Assembly: GCA_037367405.1 (NCBI GenBank)
Contig: JAZKJV010009630.1
Coordinates: forward strand, 1-64,000
Reading direction: 5' to 3'
From: Ottelia alismoides
Taxonomy: Eukaryota > Streptophyta > Magnoliopsida > Alismatales > Hydrocharitaceae
DNA length: 64,000 nt
Both the position numbers and the translations under genes were made by a program. The notes beneath the pieces are model-generated. The model searched no databases. It had not been told where the DNA came from and saw nothing but the letters and a program-made list of their open reading frames with translations. Shown piece by piece: positions 1 through 13,280 of this stretch (its first letter is position 1; each line of letters begins with the position of its first letter).

Positions 1-179
1 TTTTTGTTTTTTTTTGTTTTGCAATTTTTTTTGTTGTAATTTTTTTCTGTAAACAAGAATGATATGGAAATTGAAAATGTGTAATTGTGGTGATTTGGTG
101 ATAGTGATGATGGTGTGATTTGTGATGATTAACAATAGGCAAAAAATGTTAGATAAAAAATGAAGTGAAATATATGATA

Positions 180-560
180 GAAAACACTTACCTGTGTGGT
201 TCGCCGAAAGTGGAGCCGCGTCGTGCGGCTTCCATCGTGGCCTCGATCCGACTCGGCGAAAATTCAGAGAAGCTCGGCTGTGATCTGAAGTGATGCACAA
301 CGACACGAGGAGGGGTCCTCGTGGATCTCGCCTTTGAAACCGTCATCGCTCGACTGAGAGATGTTGAAGTTGTCACCGACAACACTCGGGGGCTTGTGGT
401 CTCTCCCTCACAATTGAAGAAATGGCGGATGAAGATGAATGGAGGAGTAGAAGAGAATATAAAGAGGAGGAGGAGGTTGGAGAAGGATGGAGAGAGTGGG
501 GTAGTGAGGAGTTATTAACTTGGAGTGAAAGACAAGTAAGGAGGAAAAAGTAAAAGGGAG
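180..560 (-). other. GC-richer block, possible 5' exon fragment of an unrecognised minus-strand gene
   Basis: This block is clearly richer in G+C than the AT-rich DNA on both sides. Read on the minus strand, an open frame of about 65 codons starting near 385 ends at a good splice-donor consensus (AG then GTAAGT, near 187-192). The frame resembles no protein family I recognise. It could be the first exon of a gene that continues off the left edge, or part of an LTR leader. Low confidence. Confidence 0.15.
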
Positions 561-889
561 TAAAATAAATAAAATAATAAAATAATATAGTAGGCTACTA
601 AAAATAACAATAATTAAAATAATAAAAAAATAATAAAATCCGAAAATAATACAAAAATAAATCTGAAAATAAAAATTTAGGGTGATATGTGGCGGCTCCA
701 GAAGCTGCCACATGTCGCTCCTAGAAAATTCAAAAATTAAATGTAAAGAAAATAAAAAAGAAATAACAAAAGGGATTAAATCAAAAAGTGATCAACAAGA
801 AAGTTGCTCATCTCGATGAGATCTAAAACTTTCGTGAAGGGTTGAAAATCAAAGGAAGTGATCTGTACAAAAATGCATCTTTGGGTGGT
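561..889. other. AT-rich intergenic stretch
   Basis: No open frame or repeat boundary is supported here. Around 790-840 there is an imperfect hairpin of the form GAAAGTTG...GATGAGATCTAAAACTTTC. A similar hairpin lies near 12650-12695, and this motif type often occurs in plant gypsy LTRs, so the stretch may be decayed LTR DNA. Confidence 0.3.
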
Positions 890-3416
890 ACCTTTGTTGG
901 AAATGCGAGCCCACGGCGAGCCATTATGCAATAAATGTTATTGCACATATCATTCCCTGATCTGAAATGAAGAATGAATAATTTGCATAATAGGTCCCTT
1001 AGTACAATTAGGGTTATGTACCATGGCCATCTTAATAATCATACAGCTGTTGATTCAACTATTGAATCATAGAGGGTGGTGCTTGGATGAATATCTAAAG
1101 AGTTAGATTGAGGACTCATCAAGCACCGTCAAATGATTATTAAGAGATGATCTCCAACATGAGTAGGAGATGGCAATCCTATCTCTGAAGGCTGATATCT
1201 GACCGACCTCTTGATGAATGTCCTCTGCATAGGAATAGAGATTCGGAGGTGTCAGATTAGTTAGGTCAAAGAGTTGACTTAATGAGATCGAGATAACCAA
1301 AGTCCTATATCGTATGCTGTCATGATATAGGCAGGCATCCTCTGACCGGAGACAGATGTGTTACTATATGTCTGAGTGTGTACATTTGGCAGACCAATAG
1401 GTTGATGACCTAATCAAGGTCTATACACCGGCGCACTGGTGTGCATATAAGGGCATATGAGTAATACGATCTCTCAAAGGGATCATACAGGTTCAGTTAC
1501 TGAACCGGAAGACATAAGCTCACTCATGAGATATTGGGAAGAATCAAATTCCATGCGCATGGTCGTCTCGCTTTGGAAGCTTGACTGAATTTGTAGGTTT
1601 GATGTATACTTTTAGTATATGATCAAGACCTAGGTATGATATACGCTTTTGGAAAGTGTATGATCGATACCAACTCCCAATGATCGAATGAGAAACTTAC
1701 TGATAAAACCATGAAGTAGACAGTATAAAGTTGATCCAATACTTCAGGTTTAGTCTGAGTCTTCCAGTATGCAGGATGTACAGGTATTGGGAATACCTGA
1801 GGGTGATTTGATCATAAACGATTGTATAACCATGACGCTTCCATTCCTAGGGAGTATGAAACGGGTCTGGATTTTAGTGACTCCTCTCAGTAGAGAAGTG
1901 ATCTGATCTTGGTCCAAGTGTTGGACATTGATCTGAATGTGATTCAGATACAATGAGAAGATTAGATTTACGATCTTGATTTAATCAAGCATCTATGGGA
2001 GGCCCGCGATCTGGATTTGAGATATGATCTCAATATCCGTGTCACTATACGTGGAACAATACAATCGCCATGTCCTTATCTCCAAGTATCTGCGGAGAGA
2101 TTGCATTATTCTTGAAGGGTTCAAGAATAATTCCATAAGATCTAAGCAATGAAGAAATAATGATTAAATGTGATTTAATCATCTTGATGTGTGAAGAAAT
2201 TATCCAATTTAATTAAATGTGATTTAATTAATGTGGATAAGAATAATGTGGATAGAAATATCCAATTATTCATAATATATTATAAATGTGATTTATAATG
2301 TATTAGAGAGATCTAATTATAATTTATATGTGTTGATTAATTATTATGTGTATCAGATACACATTGTGTAATTAATTAACAATGTAAATTATATATTGTT
2401 TTGGGTTGTGAATATGATTCACAATTCTTCCATGGCAAGATTGCAATATTCTCAAATATAATTGTGAATTATTTTTGAAGAATAAAACCCAACAAAATTT
2501 GTTGCAAATTAATAGGAGAGAAATCCAAGGAGATATGCAATCTCATGGAAATCCATGAGATTGCTCTCCATTGGGAAACAAGTGGGCGTCACCCAATTCC
2601 TATATGGAATGGGTGGTCGTCCCCTCTTGATTGCACATGGAGATTTGATCTCCATGTGTATTCTCTCCTTATTTGTTGGGATGATTTATGACTAAATTAT
2701 ATTTAATTTTGTCAAATATATTTTAACCTAAATTTGTTGTTTTTGACAACAACAATCTTGGCCATTGGATTGACATAAATCAATCTCACCCATTGATTTT
2801 ATATGTCACATGGATTGCGATCCATGGATCCCAAAACCCTATAAATAGAGAGGCATTCCATGCTCTCTCTTGACACATGATTATTGGAGTTCTCTCTCTC
2901 TTTCTTCTCTACACACGTCAGCCCTCTCTCCCTCTTATTGGTGGCCGACCACCAAACCCTAGAGGAGAGAACTGTCATCGCCTTCGCCACCGCGCCGCCG
3001 CTTCGACGTTCTTCGGTTCTTCGTCTTCTTGGAGAGTTCCTCTCACAAAGGAGACGTTTGATCTCGTGCGACGAGATCAGGAGCAACCACGCTTGGATCA
3101 TCTTCTTGGATTGCGAGGACAACGCGGTTCATCCCCGCGCTCGCAAGCGGTCCTGCCGACGATCGGACTTGAGACAGGAGGTCTCTTTCTTTAGAGACTT
3201 GATCAACCACGCTTCAAGAGGTATTACATTATACTTGTTGTGGTTATAGATGAAACGATCTGAGAATGGTTCTCGGATCATGTGGTTTCATCGAATAATT
3301 TTTTTTTAAATTCCGTTGCACCGAACAACTAGTGTGACTAGTCGTTCTTCGTCGTATTCGATACGACGATCATGCTTCGTGATGCGCTTGAGGATAATTC
3401 CATATCCTTCAACCTT
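890..3416 (+). mobile_element. Solo LTR of an Angela/Tork-like Ty1/copia retrotransposon, with 5-bp target duplication
   Basis: The LTR runs from TGTTGGAAATGCG at 895 to ...CCTTCA at 3411, about 2.5 kb, and is flanked by the identical pentamer ACCTT at 890-894 and 3412-3416. No gag or pol lies inside or beside it, so this is a solo LTR left by recombination between two LTRs. The TGTTGGAAAT start and an early run of AATAAATGTTATTGC resemble Angela/Tork LTRs. The first ~780 bp match, in reverse complement, the LTR remnant at 41460-42223 beside a copia in intron 1, so the two belong to one family. The perfect target duplication and TG/CA ends suggest no gross rearrangement since formation. Confidence 0.85.
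2840..2848 (+). promoter_or_regulatory. TATA box of the solo LTR
   Basis: TATAAATAG lies in the 3' third of the LTR. It is followed within 40 bp by a CT-rich leader, as expected for the U3/R transition of an LTR promoter. Whether it still drives transcription is unknown. Confidence 0.5.
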
Positions 3417-5093
3417 ATAAATATAAAATACCACATTTTATCATTTGTAATTTTTTTGTCATTTTTCAATAAAAATCAAAATAAAGTTAGAGAAAATATG
3501 AAAAGAATATTTACAACTAGATCTAATTTTTTTTGGATTTTTAATGAAGAAAATAAAAGGATAAACTACAGGGGTAAAATGGTCAATATGTACAATATAC
3601 AAAAGGGGCCTAAAATCCAAGTTTTGCATACGAGCTCCAATTTGTATGAAATTGGTCTTATTTCGAAGGTCTTTGAATGTATATTACTTTAAAATGAGTA
3701 GACCTAATTCGGAGGTTGTTTGAGAGAGATATGCGCATTTTAAGGTTCATGGTTTCAAACTTGGATTGGGGTTTTATTGGTCAATTTTGCAAGTTAGTAT
3801 TTTTTTGATATTTTTCTTTAATTAGTGTTAGTCATATATACACAATAGAGTTGGTTTTATTAGATTCAGAGTTAGTATAAAATATATAAAAATAAGGTAT
3901 TTTATCTAATATGTAGGTGAATATTTACAAGTAAATTTACTTCTTATTTAATGCAAATATGAATGCTAAAATGCAGATATTATGATTGCATGCATGAATG
4001 CTAATTATGCAAGATAAGGGGAAATGTGCAGCTAATTACTCGGGAACAAAGCTCTATTTTCAACTTTTAGAGTCATGAATCACATATTCATCAATCATGT
4101 CTTACATTAAGAATGAAATGGAGTAGAACTATAGGTCGGGCATGCAACCTGTAGGTTTGTCGAAAGGAAACCGTATTGGCGTTACCCTACCTAGGTGGTA
4201 CACGGTTGCCTGTTATGATAAGTACGCACGAAATGAATTATTTGCAATGCATGGTACCATGTGTCAATATATTCGAGTTGAATGACGGAAGATGTGGTCG
4301 GTGTTATGTGGAGGCACGGGGGGTTCAATAACAGCCGGGTCACGATAACATATATTTAAAACCGCTAGATTATATGATTAAAGGTTAGCCTAAGGTTTTA
4401 AGCAACCGGATTCTCAAGGACGGTGTGATCTTTTATTTGTTAGGTTGAGGGTTTGAGACCTTGATTAAAAAAGAAAAGGAAATTGTCAAGGTAATATTGG
4501 AGGATTGGTTGAGGCGACTTATGGCGGTATAAGCATACCATATCAACGCAATCTCCAATCCCGAAGTATCCATAACTTCAGAGTCCATATAGTAGTGAGG
4601 TAATTCCCTAGATTAATCCTGGCGTGATATAGAAAGGAATAATGAGAAGGAATGAATCTTTTTGTGTTATCAAGTTTTGAAAAAATTACACATTTGCTTG
4701 CTTTTCTCTTCTTTGTTACTTAGCATTCACTAATTGTTATCCTATGATTTGTGAAAAACCCAACAAGTGTCGGTGAGCTAGCACAAGGACTTTAGTAATC
4801 CAGCCAGCTAACATAGTAGACATCCATCCAGCCACATTAGCTTTACTTTGTAAGGTAGTTAGTAATATTTTTGTATATTTCCTTCCAGCTAATGTGCATG
4901 TAAATGGTTATAATGGGACAATGTATCATGTGAACTTTATTTGTGAATAGAAAAGTGCTGAAATACTCCCTTTTGAGTATTTTTAATTGTAGTCTGTTTC
5001 TGAATGTTAGTTGTGATTTGTTGAATAAATTTTTTCCGAGTAACCATATCCGTGTATGAGAGGATCCGACAACCTGGAATTAGGGTTGTGACA
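3417..5093. other. Degenerate non-coding stretch, possibly an old gypsy LTR
   Basis: No gene is visible. The stretch ends in GGGTTGTGACA at about 5083-5093, a typical 3' end of plant chromovirus (Del/Tekay) LTRs. It contains phrases such as AGCCGGGTCACGATAAC that I associate with that class. No matching 5' end or second LTR is visible, so the assignment is tentative. Confidence 0.25.
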
Positions 5094-5274
5094 CTTTCTA
5101 TTAGTTAGATCACGAAGGATCTGCATTGTCGTGCCATTTTTTGCCCCTCTTCTCGTGTTTCTGGACACACTCATGGGTAGGGTGATTAGATGTTGTCATG
5201 AGCAGTGTGGGATCTACATACTGGTCCATCCTCCTCATACTAGTACCTCTACTGTTCCTACTGATCCAATCTCA

Positions 5275-7370
5275 CCGTACTTGTGGCATCTTAGGTTTGG
5301 ATACTTTCCTTTGTAGAAGTTGTGTCATATCCTCCCATAGATTTCCACACGATCTTTCTTCCAATGTGAGGCTTGCCAGCTTGGGAAGCATCATCGTTCT
5401 TCTTTCTCTAGTCGTTAGAGTCAAAGCAATACTCAATCATTTGAGCTTATTCACTTAGATATTTGGGGTTTGAGTTGTGTACCTGATTACTAGGGACATT
5501 ATTTTTATCCAGTTATTGCGAATGACTATTTTAGACTTTGTTAGATCTTTTTGTTAAAAAATAAGCCTGAGGCTGGGAATATGTCATTAAAACATTTATT
5601 AATGAAGTAAAAAACATTTTCTCTTCTACTATCGAGTTTTTGCAATCTGACAATGCTTTGGAGTTCTGCACTTTACAGCTATCCGAGTTCCTCAGGTCTC
5701 TTGGCATCGTACACCACACCTCGTATTCCTACATATCCCAACAGAACGGTGTTGCTGAATGCAAACATCGTCATTTACTCGATGTGGTCATGAACCCTTT
5801 TGATTCAGAGTCATGCTACTCACTCTTACTGGGGTGATGCGGTCCTTACAGCTTGCTACTGGTGAATCGTATGCCATCTTTTGTTTTAGGGGAAAAGGTT
5901 CCTTTCTCGATTGCATTTCCCGAGAAGGACCTATCATCCCTTACACCTCAACTGTTTGGATGTGGCCTTTGTTTGTAATCTGACACATGTTAATAACAAG
6001 CTCTCCCCTAGAGATATAAAGTGTGTCTTTGTCGTCTACTCTCGTACCCATAAGGGGTACCGTTGTTTTGATCCGCTCTGGCGGAAAGAATTTGCTAGTG
6101 TTGATGTCACCTTATTTAAGTGTGTTATGTATTTCTCTCCTACACGTGACATGTTGACTCCATCCGACTATGGTGAGGAGGTATACATGCCTCCCCCTCC
6201 TACGGTTGCATAACCTCTAGTACATACTCTGCCTACACCATTACCACAACCTCCTCCTCCACTCAAGTACCTACGCCTACTCATATGGTTGCCCCTGGAT
6301 TGCCACCCAATACATTGACACCGTTTTTTCTATGTGTGTTTACTTGTAGGTCTCACAATGTCCCCCCTGCTCATGGACCTTCCCCATCATCTAGCACACC
6401 CCATGTATGTAATGAGCACATTGTTTCTATTGATGGCACTACTGAGTTGTTTATGTAGTAGGACTCTTTACAGGATGAGCATGTGCCCTCTCAAGCTATA
6501 GGTTCATGAGGCGTCATATGATTTATATGTTCCTATTGCTCTACGGAAGTAGAGACATATTTGTACTACATATCCTCTTGCATATTATGTCTCCTTGAGT
6601 ATACTCTCATAGGACTTCAGGAGTTTTGCCACAGTAGTATATGTCATGGAGATACCACGGACATATCAGGAGACCATACATGACAATCAGTGGTGTATTT
6701 CCATGGAGGAGAATATGGGTGTGTTACAGTTGTGTGGCACTTGGAGCATTGTTATAGCTCCTACATGAGCATATGTTATTAGATGCAAGTGGGTGTTTAC
6801 AGTGAAGCACCAAGTAGATGGTAGTATAGAGATCTACAAGACAAGACTTGTGGCACGTGGGTTCACCCAGACATATGGGGTGGATTATCAGAATACCTTC
6901 TCCAAGGTGACTAGACAATATACACTACTTATTCTTCTTTTTGCTGCAACAACACATGATTGACCCCTATATCAGCTAGATGTGAAGAATTCATTTCTCT
7001 ATGGTGACCTATATGATGAGGTCTACATGCAATAGCCACTTTGGTTCGCTGTTGAGGGGGAGTATCAGAAGCTTTTCATGCTTCATAAGGCGATCTATAT
7101 CCTTAAGCATAGTCCAAGAGCATGGTTCCAGAAGTTCATGGACTTGATAGAGAAACAAGGGTTTGTTGGATCGATTGCCAACCATTCGTTGTTTGTTCAG
7201 AGGACTCAGAGAGGTACTATTGGCATACATGTTTATGTTGATGATATCATTGTTACAAGGGGTGATGAGAAAGGCATCCAGGCTGCTAAGGTTTCTTAGG
7301 TCTACAATTTGTGATGAAGGACCTCAACAGTCTGCACTACTTCCTTGGACTGGATTTTGTCAGTAACCAA
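5275..7370 (+). pseudogene. copia integrase and reverse transcriptase remnants
   Basis: The reading is broken into short open pieces. One around 5911-6213 matches the integrase C-terminal region (pattern KLSPRDIKCVFVVYS...KGYRCFDP). Pieces at 6790-6910 and 7078-7299 match the copia reverse transcriptase fingers and palm (KTRLVARGFTQTYGVDY; LHKAIYILKHSPRAWF; YVDDIIVT). In-frame stops occur, for example, just after the QLDVKNSFLYGDL motif. The piece is not functional and was never a host gene. Confidence 0.75.
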
Positions 7371-7376
7371 TGAGGT

Positions 7377-8450
7377 ATGGTGATGATCCCGATGAATTAC
7401 TGTATAGATCTTATCTTTGAGACATGCATGGCAGATTGCAGTCCTACCACAACTTCTATGAACCCGAGCATGAAGTTGTATGATGATGACATTGACGAGG
7501 CAGACAAGATGAGGTACAAGGAACTCGTTGGGAAGCTTCTATATGTGACCACTACTATAACATATATATCCTTTGTAGTAAGAAAAATGAGTCAGTTCAT
7601 GGAGCAGTCTAGACATGCACGTATGGATGCAATCCATATGATTCTAAGATATCTTAAGGCCTTACCTAGCATTGGTCTTCTAGTAAGCAGAGGTACATCC
7701 CTTGTTGTTATAGCTTGTGCAGATGTAAATTATATAAGGTGTCCCAAGGACATGAAGTCTACCTTTGGCTTTGTAGTGTTCGTAGGGAATTCTGTGGGGC
7801 ATGTTTAGTAACTGGGTTGGGTTGGAGTAACCTTCTGTGAATAGTAGTTGTTTAGATGATCATGAAGGATGGAGGGGGGTTGGAATGATAAATGTGATAT
7901 GATGTGATATCGATTACATGTTATACTAACTTTTTTAATGATTATAATATTTTTATGTCAATTTTTTATTTGAACATGGTTAAAATATTATAATAAAGAA
8001 ATTGTGCAGTCCCTGCAACTAATTCCAACCCACGAATGCGAAGATAGAGCAGGGGGTATGTCGGGTTACCCCAAGGTAACCTAGCAACCAAATGAGCCCT
8101 TGGTGTCATGGAAGAGCAAGAAGTAGACAGTGTTTGCCATATCCAGTGCAAAGTAATACAGGACCATGGCACAATCTAGTACATAGATGATGTGGGTGAT
8201 ATCTATTCTTATTGACCTAACATTTGAGGTGCATCTTCCTATACACCTCTAATGCGACAACCAAGTTTCTCTCTTCATCGCCACTACACCGTCCTTCTAT
8301 TAGAGGACCAATCATATCAAGGTAGATTGTCACTAAACTCGAGACATGATATAAAAGGGCCTTATCTCCACTACTCATGTTAGCTCAGGAGATCAGACAA
8401 TAGATGTACTTAGCAAGGCCCTAGCCAGATGGCCTTACCAGAGATGTTGT
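7377..8450 (+). pseudogene. copia RNase H remnant, split by a MITE
   Basis: The stretch at 7377-7808 reads as the start of copia RNase [38 protein letters not shown] and ACADVNY, the position of the first catalytic Asp. The frame is cut at 7797 by a Tourist-like insertion and resumes at 8100 with the VSWKSKKQ region, which is now damaged. The same LYDDDIDE signature recurs at 60484, so the two are close relatives. Confidence 0.7.
7797..8099. mobile_element. Tourist-like MITE (PIF/Harbinger), copy 1
   Basis: The terminal inverted repeats begin GGGCATGTTTAGTAACTGGG on the left and, in reverse complement, GGGCTCATTTGGTTGCTAGG on the right. The element interrupts copia RNase H codons. Removing it leaves an imperfect 3-bp duplication (GTG at 7794-7796, TTG at 8100-8102). 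It shares its termini with copies at 43080-43249 and 55942-56084. It encodes nothing. Confidence 0.7.
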
Positions 8451-8496
8451 TTCAAGTTGAGCATGTTTGATATCTATACTCCAGCTTGAGGGGGAG

Positions 8497-8638
8497 TGTT
8501 GAGTTATTAGCTATCAGTTATTGCTTTATTGTATGTTCATTTCTTTCTATCCATCTTATGTAATTTGCCCAACATGTTTCTCTTAAATATAAGAGAACCC
8601 TACGGTCTCATGAATAAATAACTATTTTTTTCTCTCCA
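8497..8638 (+). repeat. 3' LTR of the decayed copia
   Basis: The LTR begins TGTTGAGTTATTAGC directly after the polypurine tract and ends CTCTCCA. It carries an ATATAAGAGAACCC segment typical of short copia LTR promoters. It is similar in plan to the LTRs at 41315-41459 and 61217-61368. Confidence 0.65.
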
Positions 8639-11600
8639 TAAAAAATATAAAACTTAGCATTGAAATTTATTTTTTAAGTAGATGATCAAGGTCAATAACC
8701 TTTCTCTTTACAAGAAAATATATAAATATGTTTAAAACTTAGTCAACTTTGTGTAACATAACTAACTTTTGTTCCTCATCCCTGGTTCTCCAACCGAATG
8801 CAGAATAATAAATAACTACCTCTTATTCCATATGATCCCTTAAAGCGATATCATTCCGATCAAATGCAAAAGAGGAATAAACTCCCATTATCTCTTATCC
8901 TCCTTTATCCCTTACGTCTCATCCAATGGATAAACTCCCCTTATCCCTTATCGGAGTGCACTCTTAGTCATCATTAAACAAAAAGATAAACAAAAGAAAG
9001 TATTTAGTCATATACAAATAATATAACATATTAACAACATCACAACATCTATCATTTATACCTTCTCAACATGTGTTTTTTTCACAAAAGGATTTCACCT
9101 TTTACTAATCGATTTCAAATAAATTATTTAACCCTGACCCAACCGTTAAACCAAACATGTTTTGTGAAGTTACTCCTTAATATGTGTATGATTTTTGTTC
9201 TATAACATGTTTATATCAATATGTTATCATTATATAAGGGTAGATCTATATTGAGATTAGGAAATATATAGCGTAGATTAGGTTTGTACAAAATAATATT
9301 TCATTTGTGTAGCATGCCCACCATGTTGAGTCTGACCACAATGACGACATTATAAGAATCCAAATGCCATTCAAAGGAGTCATCAAACCATAATACCAAA
9401 TATAACTACATTACCATAATTGTATATATATCATGAAAATTAAAAAAAACAATAAGAAAAATGCATCATCTGTTCACAATTACTTTATTACATTATCTTG
9501 AACAAGGACTACCTAAAATAAAATGGAAGATGATTATGGATAGTAGCATTCTCATCGAGTTGAGCTAATAATTCACTTAACAAATATGATGTTGTTGAGG
9601 ATAATTTAAGATTCTATTCAAAGATGTGATTACATAAGAAAAATAAACCACGATATATTGTCATTATATATGAAAAACATTCCACCACTTTGGAAAGCTA
9701 ATTACAATAGTAAGGCATCCAAAAATACGCCATAAATTAAAATAAATAAGTATGCATGTAATAGAACCAAAGATAAAGGAGGGCTTCCACCTATTTAGTA
9801 TTTGTCTGTAAAATCTTTTTAACCAACAATAGTAATATGAATCAAGCATAGGCTCCTCAATCACCTATTGCGCTAAAGTAGGTTGCCATAGGGAGTATAA
9901 GCTAACCAGTCAAATGATGAATCCTTCATCTCTTCTATTATTTCATTTGTCTCAAAACTATTTACAAACACATGTAAATAAATTTTTTTTATAATTCTCT
10001 TATAAGAGCATATAAAATATAAATATAATTTTAATAATAAAAGCAGAACAAAAGATTTAAAGAAATGGGAAGAAAAAAAGGACGATAGAAGAATGTAAAT
10101 ACATACATATGTATAAGTTGTCTATAAAATGAAAAATAATATAACTATAGAGTACATTTACAACCCTAACCCTCAAACCAAGTTAGATTTATTATGACGC
10201 CAAAAAATAAAATAGAGATTTGATGAATTGTGGATTTATCATTCCCTTATACTTTACCCTTACTAGTCCCTTAGCAAATATTTATTCTCAGAATAAGTGA
10301 AAGAGAAGAAAAGAAAAAAAGGAAAAAGGAAAGAACTCAGAATATATTGTGTCATTAATCATAACTTCATAAAGTCAAAGTAAGGGGCTTGGTAGGGACA
10401 TTTGGATTGACAATTTTTCAAAAATTCATTGGGATTATGGTTCGAGTCTCAACACCATCTAAGTTCCATAGGGGTTGCATTCAGGTTCCGCTCAATATCC
10501 AACTCAGATCCACTTATTCATCATACTAGCTCCTCAACCTTGAAGTCAATTTGTACCGAGTGTGTAAGGTGTTAGCTCTTTCTACTTAAGGAGGTGATAA
10601 ATCTGAACATTCCAACAATCACTTCCCCTTGATCCCCTCCTCGAGTTTCTCTTTCCTTAAGGAGGAGGGTATTATCTTTTGAGTTCAGGTACATGCTAGT
10701 GCATGATGAAAGGAATGAGAAGTTAGAAGAATGAGAAAAGCAGTGAAGTATGACCAATGTCAATCACATCTCCTGTGAAGTTTGGTCGCTTTAGCTAAGT
10801 TTTCACCAAGATATGTCTGCCATCTAAATCTTGGACTACTGTGGTAAAAAATGTGTTTAGTATTTAGCTTCTTTTTTATATAACTTTTGTATTGCACTGC
10901 ATTCTTTTATGACCTAATATATATAACGTCTTATTTTTTCATCTATGTTTTGATGTCTTTGAAAAATTATGCTAGCAAATCATTTCGCATTATAGCTTTT
11001 TTCCATCCCCACAACTCTTGTCTTTAGACATTTACGCCATTAGACATGGGTTAGAATGCGCCACTTAAAACAAACTACCCACCACAACCTTATGCAAGTC
11101 GAGTTAACTACATAGTGCAGGAGTCTAAAATGGTTCACTATTTAAGAATTATACAAGTGATACGAAGTGTTATACTTAAGCAAGTTTAAGCTGAATTCTA
11201 AGCACACTTTCACTAAACATAAAGAATTAAGTCAATCGGCTTGAGGGGACTCAATTTTGGTTCCTAAGAAGCCCCTTCAAGTTAAGTGGATTAAGCAAGA
11301 AGTCCCTTTAGAGTTAAGTGGATCAGGGCCTTAACCAAGCTCCAACCTTCAAATTTACTTGGATTCGGTGAATCAATCTTATTCTAAAAATGTGAATGCA
11401 AATACAAGACTGGATGATAAAAAAAAATTCTGAATTTTAAGCTTTTTATTCAAGTTTAAATGGATTTAGCCATTTTTTGGGATTTTTAAATTTCTAGGAT
11501 TTTTTTACTAGGGGTAGTGAATTTCATGATTTATACGTGTTATAAAGATTGTGTGCATATTTATCATAGATTTTATACCTAAGTATATAAATATTAGAAA

Positions 11601-13118
11601 GATTTACGTACATTATAAGACATATTTTATTTGTAAGATTTAAACACTCGAGTGTTTTCGTGCAAGAATTTTACAACATGGCTTATATACAACTTTTAAA
11701 AGCTCTTATTATAACTCATATATACAGTTTTCTTAACGTATTTTAAAACCCAAAATAAAAGGAAAATAATTACCAAGATTTTATATCTATATTATTAAAA
11801 TTAGAATAAAGTACAAGTTATAACTTCTGCACTATATATAGAATATATACACAATACCCTTATATTTAGCGTGAACTATGTCTTCATAGTAACTAAGGAG
11901 CGACAAAAGGAAGACATGATTTGTGTTAAATATAAAGTGGTAGAAAGAATACTATACAATAACGACTTAAACAATGAATAAAATAATAGAAGTTGCTCAT
12001 TTCCCCTATACTTCGGTACGAGTAATGCTAAGTATAGAAGACCATGCAAAAATAAGGATGATCGATGTCAAAAAATATACATGCTCAACAACTAGGCTTG
12101 TCCTTCCTGTACTTTAGGTAAGTATCCGTAAGGACGGAAAACGATACCAATAGTTGAGGGAGAAGCAAAAGACCGAAAGATTTATAAAAATAATATGTCA
12201 ATGCAAAGTGAACCATATTACCCTTTCATGCTTAGGGTAATTCACACTAAGTATAAACAAAAACAAAGGGTAATAAAACAGAATGAAATATGACCAAACA
12301 TAATGTTTACACCGATAAATCCCTAATTTATCATCTTAATCAGTACTTATCATCCCTCCAGCTTAAATATTTCTACAATATTAATTAACAATTACTTCAA
12401 TTTAACAAATAACACTCTGTAATTAATTGACCATGATTATTGTACATAAATCATTCTATTATTATTTATATTATTTCGTGTATTTTTCTTCTTATTAAAA
12501 ACCAAACAAGAAATATTTTAATATTATATATAATAATTATAATATTCAAAATAAAAATGCAAGAAAAAAAAATAAAATAAAGTGTTTTTAATTCATTAAA
12601 AATGCTTGCAAAAATATTAATATAGCATATGATGTATTTAAATCTCGAAGTCTGCATGAAAGTTGTAGACCCCAAAAAGATCTACAACTTTAATGTTGAA
12701 CATTTTTTTAGTTTAACCAATTATTATTTTTTCTTGATTTTTATGTGGCTTTTAGGCATTCAGATTAATCTTATCGAGCCACATGGCTCAATCTCAATGA
12801 GCCACATAGTAAGCTCTTTACCTTGACCTGCCTTGATTTCCCACTGTCAGATCAGGTAGATCAAACTCAGCCATGGCTGGTCCCAAATCCGGGTAAATGA
12901 GGAGGGTTACGTTAGGTAGCCGACAACCATCATAAAACAATCGGAGACAACTTCCTAAATAGTACTTTTAAAAAAATAATAATATTTAAGAAGTTGTCTC
13001 GTGACAGTAAGATCTTTTCAACATGGATTTACGCAAACATACAGATTTTGTTGAGGCGTTCCCTACTTGCGATGCGTTACATTGCCCAAATGCAATGGAA
13101 AATTGGCAAGGGGCCGCT
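8639..13118. other. AT-rich intergenic DNA without recognisable genes
   Basis: About 4.5 kb with only short chance open frames. I see two local structures. One is a hairpin near 12650-12695 (AAGTTGTAGA... / ...TCTACAACTT). The other is an inverted repeat around 12942-13004 (GACAACTTCCTAAATA / TATTTAAGAAGTTGTC). Both look like debris of LTR or DNA elements. Nothing else is supported. Confidence 0.5.
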
Positions 13119-13260
13119 ACATCGCAATCTGGATGTAGTTCAAATTTTGTAAGGGTTCTTGCATGAGGAATGCATGCGGGTATTCAGCTAGTTCTGCTGC
13201 ATCACCACCCGGATGCAGTCCAAAATTTACAAGGGTTCTCACATAATGGATACATGCAAG
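13119..13260. repeat. Degenerate two-copy direct repeat before the LINE
   Basis: Two ~60-bp units, at about 13121-13180 and 13199-13259, share the frame CATC...CGGATGCAGTYCAAA...AAGGGTTCT with several differences. They sit directly upstream of the endonuclease reading of the RTE LINE. They may be part of its 5' leader, since RTE-type LINEs can carry short leader repeats. Confidence 0.4.
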
Positions 13261-13280
13261 TAAAGAAGTTAGTCCAAAAG

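Larger units (their letters stand above)
5094..8638 (+). mobile_element. Decayed Ty1/copia retrotransposon, 5'-truncated, with 3' LTR
   Basis: The domains follow copia order on the + strand. There is a GAG-pre-integrase remnant (LWHLRFG then CEACQLGKHH, about 5275-5405), integrase pieces (about 5450-6130), reverse transcriptase (about 6700-7370, YVDD box near 7230) and RNase H (about 7440-8440). Many stops and frameshifts break every domain. A polypurine tract (CTTGAGGGGGAG, about 8485) precedes a 142-bp LTR at 8497-8638. A 303-bp Tourist-like MITE splits the RNase H region. The same subfamily left tails at 40886-41459 and 60480-61368. Confidence 0.8.

Noticed and set aside
188..518. Overlapping frames on both strands of the GC-richer block at the left edge
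   Set aside because: Neither shows a recognisable domain. Only the minus-strand donor consensus is notable, so it is kept as a low-confidence feature and not as a gene.
8639..13118. tRNA or small RNA genes in the gene-free region
   Set aside because: I looked for cloverleaf-like blocks and A/B box patterns by eye and saw none I could support.
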